Source: Bacteroidales bacterium (GTDB lineage Bacteria; Bacteroidota; Bacteroidia; Bacteroidales; Muribaculaceae). From it: DNA of 46,132 nt. Position numbers and translations under genes: made by a program. The stretch is taken from positions 1-46,132 of the forward strand of contig SUXG01000018.1 in assembly GCA_015061085.1 (NCBI GenBank). The letters run 5' to 3'. This document shows positions 17,041-22,976 of the stretch, in pieces. The notes beneath the pieces were generated by a model, which saw only the letters and a program-made list of their open reading frames with translations, was not told where the DNA came from and did no database searches. The first letter of the stretch is position 1. Each line of letters opens with the position of its first letter.

Positions 17041-17072
17041 CGAAGAGTCCTAACGATTGGATTCTTCGCTAT
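17037..17072 (+). terminator. Hairpin at the end of fimbrillin unit 1
   Basis: The stem is the same as at 14357, slightly shorter, with ATAGCGAAGAGTCC and GGATTCTTCGCTAT arms. The stop codon TAG (17038-17040) of the type B fimbrillin lies inside the left arm, so a terminating ribosome would cover the stem. Confidence 0.55.
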
Positions 17073-17311
17073 CGCATAATAACCTGAGATTAGAAAATAT
17101 ATAAACGCTAATTAAATTTGGAAATTAATATAAGTTTCCCTTAAATATTAATCATATAAATAACGAATATGAAAAGAATATCTTTCAAGTGGATATTGCC
17201 GGTGGTGGCAATACCAATGTTGATGGCGAGTTGCAACAGTGATGAACCTCGCCCGGAAATCCAACAGTATGTAACTATCGACCGCGTCGGAGTCGGTGAA
17301 CTCCAAACTCG
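17037..17311 (+). repeat. 275-bp direct repeat, copy 2
   Basis: This is the second copy of the 14359-14633 segment: identical in the 132-bp non-coding part, with four substitutions in the coding part. It includes the -7-like TAAATTTG at 17113-17120. Downstream of it the two type A genes are no longer alignable at the DNA level by eye. Confidence 0.95.
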
Positions 17312-18062
17312 CTACGATGCTTCAGACAACTTCTTGCCGACAAGTGCAAATGATTCTCTTTGTCTGTTTATTAAGTCGTCAAATACGAATCCGAAGTATA
17401 GCGGTAATTATATTAAGTACACATGTGATGGTAGCTCATGGACTCCAAAAACACCGTTTCCATGGGGCGGTGGTACTGCTGAATGGACTGCGATTTATCC
17501 GTATAAACCTTATAAAGAAATAGATAAAGAAAATTGCAAAATCCAGTTTTTTATTAATCCTACTAATGATGACAACGTCGATTTGTTGTATGCCTATGGC
17601 ACAACAAGTAAAAGTGGCTTGGATGTCAAGTTTAAACATGCTCAGGCTAAAGTAAGAGTGAATATCTATGATAAATTTAATTATAAACCAGACATTACAT
17701 CTGTACGTTGTAGTTTTGGAAATCGTCGTTCATATTTAACTATTGAACCCGGTCAAGAACCTAATTGGGATGGTGAAGATTTTAGTTTGGGAGAAATTAA
17801 AAAAGTAGAACCCCAAGATGGTGCTTATGCGACATTTGAAACGTACTCTTTCCCATGGGAACATCTGTATGGCTACCCTTGTGTTACTATTAATTTAAGC
17901 CATGATATTGATTTAACAGGGGTGTTGACTAAATTAGAGTCCAACAAGATATATACATTTAATGTAATATATGGAGGAGAATATGCAGAATTGTCCGACA
18001 TTACCATTAGTGCTTGGGACGTCGTGGAGGGTTCTAATACTCTTGAAACAGAAGAGGATTGA
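17169..18062 (+). CDS. Fimbrillin family lipoprotein (unit 2, type A)
   Basis: This 297-aa paralog of the gene at 14491 has the lipobox MLMASC and the NSDEPRPEIQQY segment, the same in both copies. The fimbrillin marker is SGLDVKFKHAQAKVRVNIY, and the C-terminal closing strand is LSDITISAWDVVEG. Identity to unit 1 is very high up to ..GELQTR and then falls to scattered family residues. It is followed 33 nt later by a type B paralog. Likely role: an alternative surface subunit with the same leader and export signal but different exposed sequence. Confidence 0.85.
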   Translation: MKRISFKWILPVVAIPMLMASCNSDEPRPEIQQYVTIDRVGVGELQTRYDASDNFLPTSANDSLCLFIKSSNTNPKYSGNYIKYTCDGSSWTPKTPFPWGGGTAEWTAIYPYKPYKEIDKENCKIQFFINPTNDDNVDLLYAYGTTSKSGLDVKFKHAQAKVRVNIYDKFNYKPDITSVRCSFGNRRSYLTIEPGQEPNWDGEDFSLGEIKKVEPQDGAYATFETYSFPWEHLYGYPCVTINLSHDIDLTGVLTKLESNKIYTFNVIYGGEYAELSDITISAWDVVEGSNTLETEED

Positions 18063-18095
18063 GAATATGTCAGTATTAAATAATTAATATAAAAA

Positions 18096-19640
18096 GTGAA
18101 TATTATGAAAGTTTTAAAATATATATGGATTGTCGGCTGTTTGAGCTTTGGCGCAATATCATGTTCGCAAGAAGATGAACCACAATACACAAATGATGAC
18201 GTAAGGGTGTTTGCTCAAATTAATTCTACGCAGACACGCGCTAATACAGAAGCAGAAGGTGATAAATTCCTTCCGGGAGATATAATTAAAGTTAGCATGG
18301 ACGGAGGTCAGTTCTATCCATACGTTGCACAATCAGATGCCGGAGGATTGACATCGTTTGTCCCTGCTACTGATGCGGGACTTAAGTGGCATAAAGATAA
18401 AGATGTGAAAATAAATGCGATTGTTGATAATGGAGACAAACGAACAACTACCGACTCATTCTTTATCCCATCAGATCAAAGTAGCGTAGAGAAATTACGT
18501 AAGGCAGACTGGATGACAGCCCATAGCTCGGGAGTTACACGTCCAGCTGATAATTCAATAAATCTTAATTTCCGACACCTATTGACAAAAGTCACTGTTG
18601 TCATTTCTGAATATAGCAGCAATATGTCAAGCATGAATGTAGCTAAAATTGTGCCTCAAAATGCTAAAATGTATTCTTGGACAAATCTTGGTGGTTCTGT
18701 TACGACATGGTTGGATTTGTTAGATAATTTAAAGCCGGTAGGTGGTTTAGATTCAGATCAAGACTCTGTATTATGGGGAATTTCTCCATTGATTTCTGTC
18801 GATTCAACTAAAGGCAAACATATTTTTACGGCTATCATCTGCCCAGCTTTTTATTCGGATGATGATACGTTTTTGAGTTTCTCATTTAATGGAATGGATT
18901 ATGAAGTAAAAGCTAATCAAGACCTTCGCTCATTAGTAGCCGGAAAGCATTATATATTAAATCTTAAATTAAATGGGAAAATGACGGTCTCGATGAGTAA
19001 TGTGAGTGTTGAAGATTGGTCAGAAGGAGATTCTTTTGAGATGTTGCCTACGTATAGTGGAGCTACAGGATGGGATGATGTCATAGCAGAGAATGGTGTC
19101 GTTGCTATTACAAAGTATAACTATCTCGAAGCAGCTAATTTTCTATATGAAAACCCTCAAATTACGACGCTAACTGCCTATGGTATAGACTCTTTTATTG
19201 GTCAGACATTTTCTGAGTTGAAGAAGTTAGATACTGAATCTAAAATTGTAGATCGCTATTATCTTATAGATACATATACTGGACCTATGTCCAGTATTCC
19301 AGATTATTTGGTTGGAAATGGAATGATAGATACATACTATTGTGAAGGAACAAGAGCTGGATGGAGTAGATTTAAAGATACAGATGATTTTACCATGATA
19401 TATGCTAATCCATTGGAGCTGGTGCAATTTTATAATTATGATTATACAGTGTCGCTTCCTGTGACATTGGTCTTAGATCCAGACCAAAAGGTGTTGGATG
19501 ATGTAGAATATGATAGTTACAATACACGCACGTATAGTGTTCAGACAAGTTCACCTAATTTTTGGGAAGATGGTGTGACTGAATATACCGATAAAACATT
19601 TGGGGGTTTTGTGTTTAAGAAAATTGTTAAAGGAGAATAA
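18096..19640 (+). CDS. Fimbrillin family lipoprotein (unit 2, type B)
   Basis: This 514-aa paralog of the gene at 15460 has a lipoprotein signal GAISC followed by SQEDEP. Shared blocks are QINSTQTRANTEAEGDKFLPGD, FIPSDQSSVEKLRKADWMTA, INLNFRHLLTKVTVVISEYSSNM and VSVEDWSEGD. A C-terminal region of about 200 aa (from WDDVIAENGVVAITKYN) ends NFWEDGVTEYTDKTFGGFVFKKIVKGE, matching the end of the unit 1 protein. Unlike the type A genes, the type B genes do not share a near-identical 5' end. The GIY-YIG gene starts 8 nt downstream. Confidence 0.83.
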   Translation: MNIMKVLKYIWIVGCLSFGAISCSQEDEPQYTNDDVRVFAQINSTQTRANTEAEGDKFLPGDIIKVSMDGGQFYPYVAQSDAGGLTSFVPATDAGLKWHKDKDVKINAIVDNGDKRTTTDSFFIPSDQSSVEKLRKADWMTAHSSGVTRPADNSINLNFRHLLTKVTVVISEYSSNMSSMNVAKIVPQNAKMYSWTNLGGSVTTWLDLLDNLKPVGGLDSDQDSVLWGISPLISVDSTKGKHIFTAIICPAFYSDDDTFLSFSFNGMDYEVKANQDLRSLVAGKHYILNLKLNGKMTVSMSNVSVEDWSEGDSFEMLPTYSGATGWDDVIAENGVVAITKYNYLEAANFLYENPQITTLTAYGIDSFIGQTFSELKKLDTESKIVDRYYLIDTYTGPMSSIPDYLVGNGMIDTYYCEGTRAGWSRFKDTDDFTMIYANPLELVQFYNYDYTVSLPVTLVLDPDQKVLDDVEYDSYNTRTYSVQTSSPNFWEDGVTEYTDKTFGGFVFKKIVKGE

Positions 19641-19648
19641 CTATTAAG

Positions 19649-20383
19649 ATGTTTGATCAAAATACAATCAATAATTTGGGCTATTATGTCTATATGCTTA
19701 TAGACAAAACGACAAATAAGCCGTTTTATGTTGGTAAGGGTAAAGGAAATCGTATCTTTGACCATGTTGACTTTGCAATGAAAAATCCACATGTATCTAC
19801 AGAAAAGTGTGATTTGATAAGAAAACTATACCCGAATAAATTAGATTATAGAATAGTCCGTCATAAATTGACAGAATCAGAGGCATTTATGCTTGAAGCT
19901 TCCCTGATAGATGTGCTAAAATTCTGTGGATTGAATTTGACTAATCAAATGAATGGTCACCATACTGATATGTTCGGTATGATGAAAATTGATGAGATTA
20001 AGAATCTTTATTCAGCACAGCAATTGACTTCGATGTCAAATGATTGTGTTATTATCAATATAAATAAAACATATCATAGTGGTGTTTCTATTTATGATGC
20101 AACACGTTCATGTTGGAGAATTGATAAAAACAAGCTTTGTAAAATAAAATATGTGCTTGCAGAGTATAGAGGACTGATAGTTGAGGCGTTTGAGGTAAAT
20201 AAATGGTTGCCGGTAACTTGTGTATATGGTCCGGAATGTAAAAATGCAGGAAAGACATATACTCGATATGAATTTGATGGTGTGCCCGCTCCTTCTTCAA
20301 TAAGAAATTCGTATGTTGGGAAATCGGTTGCTCACATAAAGGTTCAAGGTCGTGCAAATCCTATAATTTATAAAATATATTAA
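19649..20383 (+). CDS. GIY-YIG nuclease family protein
   Basis: This 244-aa protein has an N-terminal GIY-YIG domain of the LEM3-like kind: YYVYMLIDKTTNKPFYVGKGKGNRIFDHV (about 12-40), with the second-motif Arg at 35 and the metal-binding Glu in MLEASLIDVL (E83). The C-terminal half (120-244) has no domain I recognise. There is no signal peptide, so it is cytoplasmic. It begins 8 nt after a fimbrillin gene and ends just before a strong hairpin, so it is probably translated from the fimbrillin mRNA. That is an odd pairing. Its DNA target and role (repair, restriction or recombination) are unknown. Confidence 0.85.
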   Translation: MFDQNTINNLGYYVYMLIDKTTNKPFYVGKGKGNRIFDHVDFAMKNPHVSTEKCDLIRKLYPNKLDYRIVRHKLTESEAFMLEASLIDVLKFCGLNLTNQMNGHHTDMFGMMKIDEIKNLYSAQQLTSMSNDCVIININKTYHSGVSIYDATRSCWRIDKNKLCKIKYVLAEYRGLIVEAFEVNKWLPVTCVYGPECKNAGKTYTRYEFDGVPAPSSIRNSYVGKSVAHIKVQGRANPIIYKIY

Positions 20384-20402
20384 TGCTAAATTATTAAGTT
20401 GG

Positions 20403-20439
20403 TGGGGCAGTGTGCATCTAAGCATATTGCCCCATTTCT
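20403..20439 (+). terminator. Terminator of the fimbrillin/GIY-YIG transcript
   Basis: The 13-bp arms TGGGGCAGTGTGC (20403-20415) and GCATATTGCCCCA (20422-20434) pair with two G-U around a 6-nt loop, followed by TTTCTATTT. Confidence 0.75.
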
Positions 20440-20830
20440 ATTTGCGCCCGGCTATTCTCATGAGTGAAAGACCACAGCAGCCTCAAATGTCGGTTGTGCT
20501 ATAGCATCCGTAATTTCTCTAAAGTCTCTAAAGCCTCTAATTTCCCTAAATGAATGGAGTGACAAACCCCGATTGGAGCATACGTCAACTATACAGGCAA
20601 ATCGGACGGTGGGGTTATGAGAACAAATCGTCTAAGGCTATTTCGCTTTGGACGATGCCCGAGTGAGAGTTTTGTTGCACCCCGTAAGTCGTCACCATCG
20701 TCAGAAAAATTCATATAATCAGCCAAATCGTGTAAAAAATATGAGATTTGGCAAATTATAGCGCATTTTTTAACTTGTTTTAAATTGAAATCGTGAGAAT
20801 TCTTTCGCAATATCATTCGTTATACAAATA
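20435..20830. other. Structured non-coding stretch with a decayed minus-strand reading frame
   Basis: No intact gene is supported. A stem ATCGTCTAAGG/CTTTGGACGAT (20627-20637 with 20646-20656, 8-nt loop) and CCGATT/AATCGG pairing near 20569-20604 are visible. A minus-strand frame (20816-20589) ends ..NSLRRFVLITPPSDLPV, then a stop, then continues openly as LTYAPIGVCHSIHLGKLEA. I recall short ORFs of this type being annotated repeatedly in Bacteroidales, so this may be a dispersed intergenic repeat or gene remnant. That recall could not be checked. Confidence 0.35.
20516..20551. repeat. Four-copy 9-bp tandem repeat
   Basis: The unit TCTCTAAAG occurs as two exact copies (20516-20533) followed by two degenerate ones, CCTCTAATT and TCCCTAAAT. 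Read on the minus strand, the unit encodes a three-residue repeat (LET/LEA/LGK), consistent with remnant coding or slippage. Confidence 0.7.
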
Positions 20831-20833
20831 TGT

Positions 20834-20922
20834 CGTAAAACTTTTACGCCATATTGCCGTAATTTTTTTACGGATGAAAAAATATTATTATCTTTGTGCC
20901 GAAAAACTAACTAATAAGGAGG
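20834..20922 (+). promoter_or_regulatory. Promoter, twin palindromes and Shine-Dalgarno of the ATPase-TOPRIM operon
   Basis: The -7 element TATCTTTG is at 20889-20896; the -33 position reads TTTT (20865-20868). Two palindromes of the same form, CGTAA-N5-TTACG, occur at 20834-20848 and 20858-20872, with starts 24 bp apart. The second covers the -33. AAGGAGG (20916-20922) lies 6 nt before the ATG, a perfect Shine-Dalgarno that is unusual in this window. Confidence 0.65.
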
Positions 20923-20928
20923 AAAACT

Positions 20929-22035
20929 ATGTTGACTAAATTTGCTGTAACCAACTATCGAGGATTTGCAAATCGTATAGAGTTAGACTTGTCAAACCCA
21001 AGTAATTATGAGTTTAACAAGTATGTCATAAAAGATGGCATAGTGAAAAATGGTATTATCTATGGACCAAATGGCTCCGGAAAGACAAATATCGGATTGG
21101 CTATATTCGATATTGAATACCATTTGGCTCCATTGAAAGCCAAAAAAAGGGATTACTACGATAATTTCATTTACGCAGGTGCAGTAAATGAACCTGTCAC
21201 TTTTGAATATACTTTCAAATTTGGTTCGCAAATAGTAGAATATACATATTCCAAAAAAGAAAAAGGGGTGTTTGTCAACGAGAAACTTGTTGTTGATGGC
21301 GAAAAGATTTTCAATAGAGAAAATAATTCGTTTACTCTCGCAACAAAATATTTCCCCAACGATGAAATAATCACTGAAAATCTCAAGAATAGTGCCAACA
21401 ATATCTCAGTTGTCAATTTCCTCTTAATGTATTATCCATTGGGAGCAGATAATTATCTTGTAAAAATGCAAGAATTTGCGAATAAGATGTTATGGTTCAG
21501 ATGTGTTGATGTCAAAGAATTTATTGGTATCGAAACACAAGATAGTGGCAATATCGAAGAATACTTCATCGCGAATGATTTAGTACAAGAGTTTTCTGAG
21601 TTTTTGGATAATATCAGTGGACAGAAATTTGATTTTGTGCCACCGCAAAAGGGGGATAAACAGTTGTGGTATAAAGTGGGAAGTTCGGAAGTGTTATTTA
21701 ACACAACTGCCTCAACCGGTACAAGATCATTGGAATTATTATTCTTTTGGCTGAAACGAATGAAAGATGCGAAATTCGTGTTTATTGATGAGTTTGATGC
21801 GTTTTATCATTTCGACCTTGCGTTTAAGTTATGCAAATATATGTTTGAGATTGATAGCCAGATATTCTTATCTTCTCATAACACCTATCTGATGACAAAT
21901 GATTTGTTGCGTCCGGATTGCAATTTCTTAATTAATGGCAACAAAATCAAACCACTATGTGATTGCACAGACAAGGATTTGCGTTTTGGTCATAATATTG
22001 AAAAATTGTTCAGAGGTAAGGCTTTTCAATTATGA
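20929..22035 (+). CDS. AAA/ABC-type ATPase of an OLD-like two-gene module
   Basis: This 368-aa cytoplasmic ATPase of the SMC/ABC-like AAA_15/AAA_21 type starts MLTKFAVTNYRGFANRIELDL, the usual FxxxNFR-like opening. Walker A is GPNGSGKT (46-53). An ABC-signature-like ASTGTRSLELL sits near 264-275, Walker B is FVFIDE (283-288), and the switch histidine is in LSSHN (317). No nuclease domain is fused, unlike OLD/GajA proteins. Its stop overlaps the next ATG by 4 nt (ATGA), and the partner looks TOPRIM-like. Paired ATPase and TOPRIM genes are known in anti-phage systems such as PARIS (AriA/AriB) and in Rlo-type pairs. A defence role is inferred; the exact subtype is not recognised. Confidence 0.82.
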   Translation: MLTKFAVTNYRGFANRIELDLSNPSNYEFNKYVIKDGIVKNGIIYGPNGSGKTNIGLAIFDIEYHLAPLKAKKRDYYDNFIYAGAVNEPVTFEYTFKFGSQIVEYTYSKKEKGVFVNEKLVVDGEKIFNRENNSFTLATKYFPNDEIITENLKNSANNISVVNFLLMYYPLGADNYLVKMQEFANKMLWFRCVDVKEFIGIETQDSGNIEEYFIANDLVQEFSEFLDNISGQKFDFVPPQKGDKQLWYKVGSSEVLFNTTASTGTRSLELLFFWLKRMKDAKFVFIDEFDAFYHFDLAFKLCKYMFEIDSQIFLSSHNTYLMTNDLLRPDCNFLINGNKIKPLCDCTDKDLRFGHNIEKLFRGKAFQL

Positions 22036-22859
22036 TATTATTCGTCTTTGAAGGTAGAAAGAGTGAACCAAAATTATTTGAGGCTCTAAAGGAACTGTTC
22101 TTCCCCAAGAGAACGGAGCAATTCATATGCACTTATAACAGCAATATCTATTCTCTTTATTCTCACCTTGTGGAACTTGATGTGTTTGAAGACGAGAATA
22201 TCGAGTCCTCCGGAAGTACTATATCAATTCTGAATACTATTCTTCAAAAAAATGGAGATAGCACCCTTGCCGGTATCATAGAATCTGATATTTCTGAGAT
22301 ATTCTTATTCTTCGATTATGATTTTCATGAATCAAGACTATCGTTGGAAGAAAACAATCAGCATCTAAATGAAATGTTAGCATATTTCAATGATGAGACA
22401 GCCAACGGAAAGTTATATATAAACTACCCAATGATTGAGTCGATTAAATATCATAAGGAATTACCCGATGCTCAATTTGTAGATTATACTATTGCCCGTA
22501 GTGATTGCAAACAATTCAAAAGTATTGCTCATGAGTTTTCTTTCTATAAATCATTGGATTATATCTTGCTTGCATATAATTCTAATGAATCCGTGGAAAA
22601 GCGAATAGCTCGAATGAATGCTGCAATGAAAAATTGGAAACATCTCATTAATATGAATGTTTATAAGGCTAATTTTATTTGCAATGGCGTCAACTCATAT
22701 CCCAATACTAAGACAGACATTCAACAAGATAAGATATATTCTAATCAGCTTGTGAAATATGTTAATACAGAGCAATGCAGTGTTGCGATATTAAATGCTT
22801 TCCCTTTGTTCATTTATGATTATTTCGATGTAAATAAGTTATTTCCCTCACAAAAATGA
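22032..22859 (+). CDS. TOPRIM-like partner protein of the ATPase
   Basis: This 275-aa protein has no signal peptide. It opens MILFVFEGRKSEPKLFEAL, where E7 after a hydrophobic strand fits the conserved TOPRIM glutamate. EIFLFFDYDFHES (89-101) gives the DxD pair D95/D97. INYPMIESI follows near residue 130. This E...DxD order matches the metal-binding core of TOPRIM/RloB/DUF4435-type effectors, but the assignment is by motif only. Four-base overlap with the ATPase gene indicates coupled translation and probably complex formation. A possible role is a nuclease effector held inactive or triggered by the ATPase. No further gene of the unit follows. Confidence 0.65.
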   Translation: MILFVFEGRKSEPKLFEALKELFFPKRTEQFICTYNSNIYSLYSHLVELDVFEDENIESSGSTISILNTILQKNGDSTLAGIIESDISEIFLFFDYDFHESRLSLEENNQHLNEMLAYFNDETANGKLYINYPMIESIKYHKELPDAQFVDYTIARSDCKQFKSIAHEFSFYKSLDYILLAYNSNESVEKRIARMNAAMKNWKHLINMNVYKANFICNGVNSYPNTKTDIQQDKIYSNQLVKYVNTEQCSVAILNAFPLFIYDYFDVNKLFPSQK

Positions 22860-22976
22860 GGGTAAAAGTGTATGTATGGCAAATTATAATCTGCATAATT
22901 TGCGGTATAATCAGCTATAGGCAAATTTGTTTGATGTTAGTAAAAAAGCGCGACTTTGTGGTGAGCCGGAAGGATT

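Noticed and set aside
14359..17311. 275-bp repeats as ends of an insertion sequence or transposon
   Set aside because: No transposase, terminal inverted repeats or target-site duplication is visible, and the repeat contains leader plus coding sequence. Tandem duplication or gene conversion fits better.
20516..20551. CRISPR-like repeat array
   Set aside because: The 9-bp units are contiguous with no spacers; this is a short tandem repeat.
20589..20816. 75-aa minus-strand frame as an intact gene
   Set aside because: Only its C-terminal half looks protein-like, the apparent continuation lies beyond a stop, and there is no start signal or domain. It is kept as a feature of the non-coding block instead.
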